This document shows, one piece after another, positions 7,464 to 14,823 of a stretch of DNA of 19,687 nucleotides; positions within the stretch are counted from its first letter, which is position 1; each line of letters opens with the position of its first letter. Origin of the DNA: SZUA-378 sp036652815 (GTDB taxonomy: Bacteria; Bacillota; Clostridia; Lachnospirales; Lachnospiraceae); contig JAVVVE010000033.1 in assembly GCA_036652815.1 (NCBI GenBank), positions 1-19,687 of the forward strand. The letters run 5' to 3'. Under the pieces are notes generated by a model. The model searched no databases, was not told where the DNA came from, and worked only from the letters and a program-made list of their open reading frames with translations. The position numbers and the translations under genes were made by a program.

Positions 7464-9077
7464 CTATTGTCCCGAAGCGGTGGTAGACTCTGTTGTTATG
7501 CCTGCATCGACGGGCATCACTGTAACTTTACTTCCTTCTGCCAGTCCTATCGGTAATGCCGTAATAAGCTGATCTCCTTCTGCCAGTCCTTCTTTAATCT
7601 CCACACTCGTTGCAGAAGAAATACCGACTTTAACAGGTTTTCTCGCTACCACACCATCCTTAACGATATAGCAGAAATCACCTGCATTGTCTGCATTCAC
7701 TGCTTCTAGCGGAGCAAGCAGCACCCCTTGGGCATCTGCTGTATGGATGGATACTTTGGCTTCTATTCCCAGATAAATATTTTCATCCGAATTGTCCACG
7801 TGCACTTCTACTGTAACCATCGGTGTACCGGATGCATTGGGAACTGCCACATGATTAATCTTACTTACTGTACCCTCATACTCGATACCGCTAATAGTAA
7901 GAGTGGCTTTCTGCCCCAGTTTTAGAGTCTCCAAATCATATTTAGAAGCTGCTATCTCTACTTTTACATTCTCATTACTTTCAATGGTTAGTAACTTGCC
8001 TCCTACGACAACCGGTGTACCGGCTACCACGTCAACAGAGGTAACGACTCCTGCGAAATCTGCCACAATACCTTTCTTGGCAATCTCTAATGTCATCTCT
8101 GCCTTAGTACCAACTGCCTGTGTAGCCTCACTATTAAGCTCTGCCGCCTTTAACCTACTGCTATTTTGAATCGCACCCTCTGACTTAGACTGTTTGCCTC
8201 TTGCTTCGTCATAAGCATATTTCAGATCCGAAGCATTTTTCTTAGCCACCAGCAATTCATCTTCTCGCTTATCTTTTGTTTTATAATCACTAAGTCCTGC
8301 CAGATCATTGCTAATCTTTGCCTGCTCATTGCTAATATCCAAACTGGCTTTTTGCAATGCAGCTCGCGTTTCCATAGTCGTATCCGGCAAGTTCATCTGA
8401 TAACTGTAATTGTTGGAGGAACGCTGCAGGTTATAGCTACGTGTCTGAAGATCTGTTCTTTTCTTCACGATCTCGTCGTTGATGCTGTCTTCCAATTGTT
8501 TGATATACGCATCACAAGCAGCTATCTTAATCTGATAATCCGTAATCTCTGTTACTGCAGAGCTCAGTTCCTGTATTGCTTTTGCATGCTCATCTGCAGT
8601 GCCCTGATATTCATAAGCACTCGCCTGTGCCTGCAATATCTCTTTCTTAGTCGCAGCTTCTAAGTCTACGAGATCGTAAGTAGCAAGTGTCTGTCCTTTG
8701 GTAACGACCTCTCCCACGCTCACATCCACTGTTCCGATATTTGTAACAGCTGATGCAAAATACGTTCTGCTGTCTTCACTCTTTACCGTTCCGCTAGTAT
8801 CTAACGTAGAATCGATATCCCCTTTTGTGACAGGGACAACGGTAACCATGGTTCCGGCATTCTTGGACATCACCTTACTAACGATGAAAAAACCCACTAT
8901 GATTACAATAACCCCTAAGAGAATGCTCCTTTTGATGATTTTCTTTTTCTTCCTTGGATCCATCTTTTTCTTGGTCTTTCCCTTGGTTATGAGTTCCTCG
9001 ATATTCTGCACCTCTAAATCCTCCAGTGCTGCTGCCCGGTTCTCTGCGTCACTGTCTTTTTTCTCCATCTTGCTCAC
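7464..9077 (-). CDS. Membrane-fusion (HlyD/RND-type) adaptor of the ABC exporter
   Basis: 537 aa, long for the family. The N terminus is cytosolic and highly charged (residues 1-50, with KTKKKMDPRKKKK before the membrane), followed by one transmembrane helix (about 51-69). Outside, a biotinyl-lipoyl half (TVVPVTKGDIDSTLDTSGTV...GTVDVSVGEVVTKGQTL), a long predicted coiled coil (about 140-315), the second half of the lipoyl domain (ADFAGVVTSVDVVAGTPV), a beta-barrel and a membrane-proximal domain follow. It starts at GTG abutting the ATPase stop codon (TAAGTG), with GGAGG 8 nt upstream; the next ATG has no suitable spacing. It would link ATPase/permease to an envelope-side function; no outer membrane is implied. 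Confidence 0.9.
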   Translation of the reverse strand: MSKMEKKDSDAENRAAALEDLEVQNIEELITKGKTKKKMDPRKKKKIIKRSILLGVIVIIVGFFIVSKVMSKNAGTMVTVVPVTKGDIDSTLDTSGTVKSEDSRTYFASAVTNIGTVDVSVGEVVTKGQTLATYDLVDLEAATKKEILQAQASAYEYQGTADEHAKAIQELSSAVTEITDYQIKIAACDAYIKQLEDSINDEIVKKRTDLQTRSYNLQRSSNNYSYQMNLPDTTMETRAALQKASLDISNEQAKISNDLAGLSDYKTKDKREDELLVAKKNASDLKYAYDEARGKQSKSEGAIQNSSRLKAAELNSEATQAVGTKAEMTLEIAKKGIVADFAGVVTSVDVVAGTPVVVGGKLLTIESNENVKVEIAASKYDLETLKLGQKATLTISGIEYEGTVSKINHVAVPNASGTPMVTVEVHVDNSDENIYLGIEAKVSIHTADAQGVLLAPLEAVNADNAGDFCYIVKDGVVARKPVKVGISSATSVEIKEGLAEGDQLITALPIGLAEGSKVTVMPVDAGITTESTTASGQ

Positions 9078-9770
9078 TTAGCATTCCTCCCTGCAATAAT
9101 CTTTTTCTACTTTACCGTCTCTTATCTTAATGACCCTCTTGGCACGTTCTGCAATATCATCATCGTGTGTAATGAGGATGACTGTTCGTCCCTCATCATT
9201 TAAAGTCTTTAATATCTGCATAATCTCTTTTGTGGAACCGGAATCCAAATTGCCGGTGGGTTCATCCGCTAGTATGAGCGGTGGTGCCTGTGCTATCGCT
9301 CTTGCAATCGCCACTCTCTGCTGCTGTCCTCCTGACATCTCGGATGGTTTGTGTCCTTTACGGTTCTCCAGTCCAACGATATCCAGAGCTCTTAACGATA
9401 ATGCTTCCCGCTCTTTCTTCGCCACACCTCGATAGATAAGTGGTAATTCTACATTCTCATATGCCGTCAAATTTTGAATCAGATTAAATCCCTGAAAGAT
9501 AAAACCGATCTCTACATTTCTGATGTCTGACAGTTCATCGTCCGTCATAGCCGATACATCCTGTCCGTGCAGATAATAGTTCCCACTGGTCGGAACGTCC
9601 AAACATCCTAGCATATTCATCAAAGTGGATTTACCGGAACCGGAATGTCCTATGATGGCTACAAATTCTTTCTCGGCAATGGTCAGCGTCACATGATCCA
9701 ATGCTCTGACTTCATTCTCACCCGGATTGTATATCTTGCACATATCCCGGATTTCAATCAATGCTCCCAT
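9078..9770 (-). CDS. ABC transporter ATP-binding protein (MacB/LolD type)
   Basis: 230 aa from the ATG preceded by GGGAGGAATAAT; an upstream extension of 11 codons has no suitable SD. Walker A GHSGSGKST (41-49), Q-loop FIFQGFNL (90-97), signature MSGGQQQR (145-152), Walker B LILADEP (165-171), D-loop NLDSGST and switch HDDDIA are all intact. The sequence GEDEVRALDHV-like start and the QGFNLIQNLTAYENVELPLIYRG segment are typical of MacB/LolD exporters. It is the first gene of the three-gene unit with adaptor and permease. No strong promoter is evident in the 106-nt gap behind ribU, so it may be partly transcribed from ribU, or depend on an activator. Confidence 0.93.
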   Translation of the reverse strand: MGALIEIRDMCKIYNPGENEVRALDHVTLTIAEKEFVAIIGHSGSGKSTLMNMLGCLDVPTSGNYYLHGQDVSAMTDDELSDIRNVEIGFIFQGFNLIQNLTAYENVELPLIYRGVAKKEREALSLRALDIVGLENRKGHKPSEMSGGQQQRVAIARAIAQAPPLILADEPTGNLDSGSTKEIMQILKTLNDEGRTVILITHDDDIAERAKRVIKIRDGKVEKDYCREEC

Positions 9771-9846
9771 ATTATTCCTCCCTGCATATATTTCTTTTAT
9801 CATAGCTTGACTTTATTAAGCATTATGTTTGAATTGTGTTAATTAT

Positions 9847-9856
9847 TTCTTAAGAA
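9847..9856. promoter_or_regulatory. Palindrome upstream of the exporter operon
   Basis: A perfect 10-nt palindrome TTCTTAAGAA lies 77 nt upstream of the ATPase start codon and 20 nt after the ribU stop codon, in an A/T-rich gap. The gap lacks a consensus promoter; a weak TTAACA / CTTAAT pair with 16-nt spacing follows on the minus strand. The palindrome could be an operator, but short A/T-rich palindromes also arise by chance. Confidence 0.25.
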
Positions 9857-9876
9857 TGTAGATTGCAGATACTCGT

Positions 9877-10518
9877 TTATCTGTGTGATTTTAAAATTGG
9901 GCTTATCTTTTTATACAATAATAAGGTAACTATGGCGGTCAGAACGCCCTTTAAAAGATTAAATGGTGCTACGGCAAACAGTACAAATGTTGTGACATCC
10001 GTAATCGCCGGGTTCAATGCCGTCCCCATGCCAACCAAGGCATCTAATGGCATCAACGCCGCTGCATAGGCCGGTAATAAAACATAGGCATTTAAGATGC
10101 AGCCCACTACTACCATACTGATAATCCCAACCATCATCCCTATAACCGCATTTTTCTTGGTGTGTTTTCTGCGATAAATGATACCTGCCGGAACGACTAA
10201 TGCACATCCTATTAGAAAATTGGCTATCTCACCTACTCCTGCCGTTATCGTTCCATTCACAACAAAATTAAGTAATATCTTAATCAGTTCAATCGCAGCG
10301 CCCGCCAATGGTCCCATACTAAAAGTCCCGATGAGTACTGCTACTTCACTTAAATCAATCTCGTAGAAACTGGGTGCAAACCATAACGGAATCTCAAATA
10401 GCATTAATACGGTTGCCACCGCACCCAGCATTGCTATCTGCACCATATTTCTTACATTAACGATTCTCCTGCTGCCTTGTGTTACCTCTGTTTGTGTTGC
10501 TTTTGTTTGCTGATTCAT
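9877..10518 (-). CDS. ribU: Riboflavin ECF transporter S component RibU
   Basis: Integral membrane substrate-binding subunit that captures riboflavin and works with a shared energising module (EcfA, EcfA', EcfT), not present in this window. 213 aa with about six hydrophobic helices. The polar N terminus (about 1-22) is followed by RNMVQIAMLGAVATVLMLFEIPL, then family-typical APSFYEIDLSEVAVLIGTF and the segment NGTITAGVGEIANFLIG (about 89-105), which is highly characteristic of RibU. GAAAGGAG lies 9 nt before the ATG. The FMN riboswitch upstream independently supports riboflavin uptake. No clear terminator follows the stop codon, so transcription may continue into the exporter operon. Confidence 0.93.
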   Translation of the reverse strand: MNQQTKATQTEVTQGSRRIVNVRNMVQIAMLGAVATVLMLFEIPLWFAPSFYEIDLSEVAVLIGTFSMGPLAGAAIELIKILLNFVVNGTITAGVGEIANFLIGCALVVPAGIIYRRKHTKKNAVIGMMVGIISMVVVGCILNAYVLLPAYAAALMPLDALVGMGTALNPAITDVTTFVLFAVAPFNLLKGVLTAIVTLLLYKKISPILKSHR

Positions 10519-10573
10519 TCTGTGTATCTCCTTTCATGGCAAAATGCCGAAAAGGAAATTCTTCCTGTTGTAT

Positions 10574-10605
10574 ACAAAACGCCCCACTCCACTAAGGAAT
10601 GGGGC
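10574..10605 (-). terminator. Riboswitch-controlled intrinsic terminator
   Basis: On the minus strand GCCCCATTCC - TTAGT - GGAGTGGGGC form a 10-bp stem (one G-U pair) followed by GTTTTGT. It sits between the FMN aptamer and ribU, the position of the expression platform: FMN binding would favour this terminator and shut off ribU. Confidence 0.85.
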
Positions 10606-10632
10606 ATAGCATGACTTGTATAACAACGATAG

Positions 10633-10752
10633 CATCTTCTACCATCCAGACTGTACTGTCGGTTCCGGAATCACACCAGATCAGCTATCTGCTATCGCAG
10701 ATAGGTCGCGGACTATTACCGCCGGTCGGGAATCACACCCCGCCCCGAAGAA
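10633..10752 (-). ncRNA. FMN riboswitch (RFN element)
   Basis: The minus-strand sequence carries the conserved RFN blocks in order: CTTCGGGGCGGGGTG, ATTCCCGACCGGCGGTAATAGTCC, a variable stem (CTATCTGCGATAGCAGATAG), TGTGATTCCGG, ACCGACAGT, AGTCTGGATGG and the closing GAAGAT. This is essentially the full aptamer consensus with P1 (ATCTTC/GAAGAT-like) intact. It precedes a terminator and ribU, so it controls riboflavin uptake by premature termination in response to FMN. Confidence 0.97.
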
Positions 10753-10764
10753 TTAACCTTTGTG

Positions 10765-10784
10765 AATGCAGGATACCCTGCATT
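10765..10784 (-). repeat. Hairpin in the ribU leader upstream of the aptamer
   Basis: AATGCAGG - 4 nt - CCTGCATT is a perfect 8-bp inverted repeat 13 nt upstream of the FMN aptamer and close to the predicted transcript start. No U-tract follows on the minus strand. It may stabilise the 5' end of the ribU mRNA or act as a weak end for tex transcripts. Confidence 0.4.
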
Positions 10785-10803
10785 GTTTTCATTAACACTA
10801 ATT

Positions 10804-10832
10804 ATGGTATGACATGTATCTGTTTTTGTCAA
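10804..10832 (-). promoter_or_regulatory. Probable ribU promoter overlapping the tex stop codon
   Basis: Minus strand: perfect -35 TTGACA (10827-10832), 17-nt spacer, weaker -10 TACCAT (10804-10809). The TGA stop codon of tex (10829-10831) lies inside the -35 box, so the end of tex and the start of the ribU unit share bases. The predicted transcript starts near 10797, ahead of the riboswitch. Confidence 0.55.
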
Positions 10833-13027
10833 GATATTTTCATAGTCAAAGCAATTCTTTTCTTGGCTACATCTACACTGATAATCTGCACATCTACGAT
10901 ATCTCCCACGCTGACTACTTCCAATGGATGTTTGATAAAACGATCTGTCATCTGTGAGATATGAACCAGTCCATCCTGATGCACTCCTATATCTATAAAA
11001 GCACCAAAATCAATCACATTGCGAACCGTTCCTTTGAGAACCATACCCGGTTTCAGATCTTCCATATCCAGAACATCATGTCTGAGAATCGGCATCGGCA
11101 TATCCGCTCTTGGATCTCTTGCCGGTTTCTCGAGTTCTGTCAGTATGTCTGTCAGAGTAATCTCGCCAATGCCCAGTTTCTCTGCCATCTGCTGCCTTTT
11201 GGTCCTATTTTGCATCAGTTCAGTTTCGGCTGCAAGGATTACTGTGCTTTTATCGTTTGTCTTGCCTGCTGCGGCTTTTTTCTGAACTTCTTTTACATCT
11301 GCCATAGTCAGACCAAGTTTTTCAAGCAGCTTTTTACAAACAGCATATGATTCCGGATGTACACTGGTGGCATCCAACGGATTGGTTCCATCTAGGATAC
11401 GCATAAATCCGGCACATTGTTCATATGCCTTTGGCCCTAGTTTTGGCACTTTTAATAGACCTGTACGGCTCTTAAACCTACCATTTGTCTCACGGTAATC
11501 AACGATATTCTTGGCAACAGTTTTAGAAATACCCGCAATATATCCTAATAGCGGTGCCGACGCTGTGTTTAAATCTACGCCTACTTTATTGACACTGCCT
11601 TCTACCACTCCGGTCAATGCTTCGCTTAATTTCTTTTGGTTCATATCATGCTGATATTGCCCAACTCCGATGGATTGTGGATCTATCTTTACCAGTTCAG
11701 GCAATGGATCTTGTAATCTTCTGGCGATAGAAGCCGCGCTTCTCTGTCCTACGTCAAAGTTTGGAAACTCTTCCGTAGCTAATTTACTGGCTGAGTAAAC
11801 AGAGGCACCCGCTTCATTGACAATCACATATTGTACCGGTGTATCCAACTCTTTCAGAAGTGCTACGATAATCTGCTCTGATTCTCTGGATGCCGTTCCA
11901 TTTCCTACCGAAATTAAAGAAATCCCATATTTTTTTATTAATTTTTTTACTATGGCTTTGGATTCTTCTACTTTATTCTGCGGTGCTGTCGGGAAGATAA
12001 CGGTAGTATCCAAAACCTTTCCCGTTTCATCTACAACTGCCAGTTTACAGCCTGTACGAAAAGCAGGATCCCAACCCAATACCACTTTTCCGGCAATCGG
12101 GGGCTGGAGCAATAATTGTTCCAGATTCTTACCAAAAACACTAATGGCTCCATCCTCGGCCTTCTCAGTCAGTTCTCCTCTAATCTCTCGTTCAATCGCA
12201 GGTGCAATCAATCGGCTATAGCTATCTGCGATAACTTCCTGTAACACCGGTGTGGTAATCTCATTATCCCGTGTCAGAGTCTTTTTAGCCAGGAACTGTA
12301 AGATTCTCTCTATTGGTGCTTCTACCTTTACCAAGAGTATCTTTTCTTTCTCCCCACGATTCAATGCCAGCGTTCTGTGTCCTACCACCTTCTTCAACGG
12401 TTCGCTATAGTCATAGTATGTTTCATAGACACTGCTTTCCTTACTATCCTTGGCGACTGCTGTTAGGTTACCCTCTGCCATGGTGATATTTCTAATGTAG
12501 ATACGATAATCCGCTTCGTCTGAGATGGTTTCCGCTATAATGTCCTTAGCTCCCTGCAATGCTTCCTCTGCGGTTAACACTTCCTTCTCAATATCTATAT
12601 AGGCTTCTGCTTCTGTTAAAATCGGAGTGGTCGTCTCTTGTGCCATAATAAGTTCTGCCAGTCCTTGTAATCCTTTTTCTTTCGCAATGCTGGCTCTCGT
12701 TTTTCTTTTTTGTTTATATGGTCTATAGAGATCTTCCACCACCACTAACGTCTCTGCTGCTAATATCTGCTGCTGCAATTCTTCTGTTAATTTCCCCTGT
12801 TCCTCAATGCTATGGAGAACCTGTTGTTTCTTATCTTCCAGGTTACGCAAATAATTCAATCGTTCAAACAGATTACGCAGCACTTCGTCATCTAAGGAAC
12901 CTGTAGCTTCCTTTCGATATCTCGCAATAAAAGGGATCGTATTGCCCTCATCAATAAGCTGCACTGCTGCTTCTACTTGTTTTTTGTCAATCTTGAGTTC
13001 TTCTTTTAATTTTTGAATGATATCCAT
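10829..13027 (-). CDS. tex: Tex family RNA-binding transcription accessory protein
   Basis: 732 aa, a full-length member of the Tex family (RNA-binding protein related to eukaryotic Spt6; linked to transcription and toxin gene expression in some bacteria). Order of domains: helical N-terminal part with NTIPFIARYRKEATGSL (about 29-45), a YqgF/RNase H-like domain beginning at GWDPAFRTGCKLAVVDETGK (about 317-336), helix-hairpin-helix motifs (about 490-560: LNTASAPLLGYIAGISKTVA...LLKVPKLGPKAYEQCAGF), and a C-terminal S1 domain (about 652-725: GMVLKGTVRNVIDFGAFIDIG). The ATG has GGAG about 14 nt upstream, a weak spacing. Monocistronic from the promoter at 13081-13110; its stop overlaps the ribU promoter. 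Confidence 0.95.
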   Translation of the reverse strand: MDIIQKLKEELKIDKKQVEAAVQLIDEGNTIPFIARYRKEATGSLDDEVLRNLFERLNYLRNLEDKKQQVLHSIEEQGKLTEELQQQILAAETLVVVEDLYRPYKQKRKTRASIAKEKGLQGLAELIMAQETTTPILTEAEAYIDIEKEVLTAEEALQGAKDIIAETISDEADYRIYIRNITMAEGNLTAVAKDSKESSVYETYYDYSEPLKKVVGHRTLALNRGEKEKILLVKVEAPIERILQFLAKKTLTRDNEITTPVLQEVIADSYSRLIAPAIEREIRGELTEKAEDGAISVFGKNLEQLLLQPPIAGKVVLGWDPAFRTGCKLAVVDETGKVLDTTVIFPTAPQNKVEESKAIVKKLIKKYGISLISVGNGTASRESEQIIVALLKELDTPVQYVIVNEAGASVYSASKLATEEFPNFDVGQRSAASIARRLQDPLPELVKIDPQSIGVGQYQHDMNQKKLSEALTGVVEGSVNKVGVDLNTASAPLLGYIAGISKTVAKNIVDYRETNGRFKSRTGLLKVPKLGPKAYEQCAGFMRILDGTNPLDATSVHPESYAVCKKLLEKLGLTMADVKEVQKKAAAGKTNDKSTVILAAETELMQNRTKRQQMAEKLGIGEITLTDILTELEKPARDPRADMPMPILRHDVLDMEDLKPGMVLKGTVRNVIDFGAFIDIGVHQDGLVHISQMTDRFIKHPLEVVSVGDIVDVQIISVDVAKKRIALTMKIS

Positions 13028-13080
13028 TGTTCTTGTAAGCTCCTATTCTATGCTTGCTGTTGCTCTTTCGTTTCTGTCCT

Positions 13081-13110
13081 ATTATAGAGTATTTAGGTGT
13101 TAATTTACAA
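13081..13110 (-). promoter_or_regulatory. tex promoter
   Basis: Minus strand: -35 TTGTAA (13105-13110), 18-nt spacer, perfect -10 TATAAT (13081-13086), 54 nt before the tex ATG. It lies back to back with the rightward promoter at 13118-13146; the two -35 boxes are only 7 nt apart, so polymerases at the two sites could interfere. Confidence 0.6.
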
Positions 13111-13117
13111 GTTAGAT

Positions 13118-13146
13118 TTGTATTCTTCTGATAAAAGTGCTAGAAT
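13118..13146 (+). promoter_or_regulatory. Promoter of the rightward three-gene unit
   Basis: TTGTAT (13118-13123), 17-nt spacer, TAGAAT (13141-13146), about 29 nt ahead of the start codon at 13175. Divergent from the tex promoter with almost no space between them. Confidence 0.6.
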
Positions 13147-13174
13147 TAAATCATATAATCGAAAGGGGATTCCT

Positions 13175-13546
13175 ATGGAACCAACAGATAATTTTTATCC
13201 TCAAGTACCCGCAACCAAACCAAATACCTTTGCTACTGCCGCTATTATACTGGGCTTACTTGCTATTGTAGTCAATGCTGTCTTTCCGGTTTACCTGCCT
13301 CAGATCTTTGCTGCATTGGCGATTCTTTTTGCTTTGCTCTCTAAAGGCAGTGAGAAAACGATGCATAATTATTCCAAAGTCGGTATTACCACGGCGATTA
13401 TCGGTAGTATCATCAGTCTTTTTATGATACTGGGTTCTTTCTATTTATTGATGACCAACCCTGAAGTAAAAGAACAGACAAATCAGATCTGTGAGCAATT
13501 ATACGGTCAATCTTTTGATGAAATTACAGGTGGATATTTTGAATAA
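13175..13546 (+). CDS. Small membrane protein, DUF4190-like
   Basis: 123 aa. The polar, proline-rich N terminus (MEPTDNFYPQVPATKPN) is followed by hydrophobic stretches at about 19-37, 40-56 and 69-93, then a charged C-terminal tail (about 95-123). This layout resembles DUF4190-type proteins of Gram-positive bacteria: short disordered head and a small transmembrane bundle of unknown function. The start has GAAAGGGG 6 nt upstream; the longer open frame upstream lies in the promoter. It is the first of three rightward genes; the next starts 11 nt after its stop. Confidence 0.75.
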   Translation: MEPTDNFYPQVPATKPNTFATAAIILGLLAIVVNAVFPVYLPQIFAALAILFALLSKGSEKTMHNYSKVGITTAIIGSIISLFMILGSFYLLMTNPEVKEQTNQICEQLYGQSFDEITGGYFE

Positions 13547-13557
13547 GGAAGGAGTGT

Positions 13558-14007
13558 ATGTCGATGGTCGGTGGCATAACCAATACAAATGCCGATAGTA
13601 CGATGAACTATGGCGAATCTGCAATAAAGAGTGCAGGGCGTAAGTCCTCTCCTGCTGAATGTGAGACTTGCAAGAATCGTAAGTATCAAGATGGTTCTGA
13701 TGAGATGGTATCTTTTAAATCAGCCGCGCATATCTCTCCAGAAGCTTCTATGGGTCGTGTCATGGCTCATGAGCAGGAGCATGTTGCCAATGCTTACAAG
13801 GATGCTTCCAAGAAAAACGGAAAAGTCATCTCCGCCAATGTATCCTTACAGACAGCAGTCTGTCCGGAATGTGGCCGCTCTTATGTAGAGGGTGGTACCA
13901 CTAGCACACAAATCAAATACTATAATGAGAAGAATCCTTATCAGCAGGATAAGAAAACGACCGATGCTTTGGCATATGCCGGGATGAACGTTGACCTGCT
14001 TAGTTGA
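13558..14007 (+). CDS. Putative HEXXH metalloprotein, SprA-related-like
   Basis: 149 aa, soluble, no signal peptide. It carries HEQEH (71-75), an HEXXH zinc-metalloprotease signature with a hydrophobic/small residue context (VMAHEQEHVANA), flanked by two CxxC pairs: CETC (35-38) and CPEC (102-105). The overall pattern (MAHEQEHV, then ..NVSLQTAVCPECGRSYVEGG.., YxNKxPY) recalls the SprA-related/putative metalloprotease family found in Clostridia; I cannot confirm this without a search. The cysteine pairs may bind a structural metal ion. The start is the first ATG after AAGGAG; a second ATG two codons later is a possible alternative. Whether it is proteolytic is not shown. Confidence 0.75.
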   Translation: MSMVGGITNTNADSTMNYGESAIKSAGRKSSPAECETCKNRKYQDGSDEMVSFKSAAHISPEASMGRVMAHEQEHVANAYKDASKKNGKVISANVSLQTAVCPECGRSYVEGGTTSTQIKYYNEKNPYQQDKKTTDALAYAGMNVDLLS

Positions 14008-14078
14008 TGGAGTGTCCTCAGTTCTCATTTACTTATCATAATCCGATTGAACAGAAAGGTCTAAAGGTACATTATCAT

Positions 14079-14807
14079 ATGAATACATTACACTCTTCCT
14101 CTGAGCTCAAGTCAAAAGCCAAGGGGCAATTATTGGGAAAATACAAAACAGCTATTTTAGTGCTTCTTTTATCACAAGGTTTGACTTCCCTAATTCTATT
14201 TACCATAACCGGATTCTTAAACATCAATACCAGTTCCGGTCTGGCACTTTCCTATTGTTTTACTTTTATCATGGAATTAGTCGCTGCCATCTTTACCGTT
14301 GGACAAAACAGGCTTTACCTAAATATCGCCTGCAGCCAGCCATTTTCTGTCAATGATGCTTTTTATGGTTTTCATAAGTGTCCCGATAAGGCCATAAAGA
14401 TACAGTTCTTCTTAACCCTATTAGGGATGTTATGTATGGCTCCTTGTATCATTTTGAGTTTGATCTATCTCTATACCAAACAAATTTATTTGATTCCATT
14501 CCTAACCTTGGCAGGTATCATTGGCTGTATCTTCGCTTGCATAATTGCTCTGACCTATGCACAGGTATTCTACTTGATTCTGGATTTTCCGACTTATTCT
14601 GTCAAAGAATTAATGCATGCCAGCAAACTACTCATGAAAGGATATAAAGGTAAACTATTCTATTTAAAGATTAGTTTTCTACCACTTATGCTATTATCTG
14701 CTTGTTCCTGCGGTATTGCTTCTCTATGGATCATCCCTTATTCCAATGCCACTTATGTTAATTTTTATCTTAATCTGATTGCAATAAAATCAGAACCACA
14801 CAATTAA
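14079..14807 (+). CDS. DUF975-like integral membrane protein
   Basis: 242 aa, with five or six hydrophobic helices (about 24-44, 53-75, 106-130, 135-160, 165-190 and 205-225). The head SSSELKSKAKGQLLGKY matches the usual start of DUF975 family proteins (ELKxxAKxxLxGxY). Function unknown. The start is chosen by AAAGG about 11 nt upstream and by this family match; an ATG at 14007 overlapping the previous stop (TGATG) is an alternative that would add 24 residues but has no SD. The 3' end overlaps the end of prfB by 4 nt on the opposite strand, and both stop codons fall in a hairpin loop. Confidence 0.78.
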   Translation: MNTLHSSSELKSKAKGQLLGKYKTAILVLLLSQGLTSLILFTITGFLNINTSSGLALSYCFTFIMELVAAIFTVGQNRLYLNIACSQPFSVNDAFYGFHKCPDKAIKIQFFLTLLGMLCMAPCIILSLIYLYTKQIYLIPFLTLAGIIGCIFACIIALTYAQVFYLILDFPTYSVKELMHASKLLMKGYKGKLFYLKISFLPLMLLSACSCGIASLWIIPYSNATYVNFYLNLIAIKSEPHN

Positions 14808-14823
14808 CTATCTTGTGTGGTTC
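14793..14823. terminator. Bidirectional terminator-like hairpin in overlapping gene ends
   Basis: GAACCACACAA and TTGTGTGGTTC form a perfect 11-bp stem around the 9-nt loop TTAACTATC. The loop contains the stop codons of both convergent genes (plus-strand TAA at 14805-14807; minus-strand TAA at 14804-14806), and the arms encode the last residues of each. Leftward, a T-rich tract (CTGATTTTATTG) follows; rightward, the T-tract is weaker (CTACACTTTTCC). It probably ends transcription from both sides. Confidence 0.7.

Noticed and set aside
10510..10572. GGCA-AAA-TGCC hairpin upstream of the ribU SD as a translation switch
   Set aside because: The stem is only 4 bp and does not cover the AAGGAG site, so no sequestering effect can be argued.
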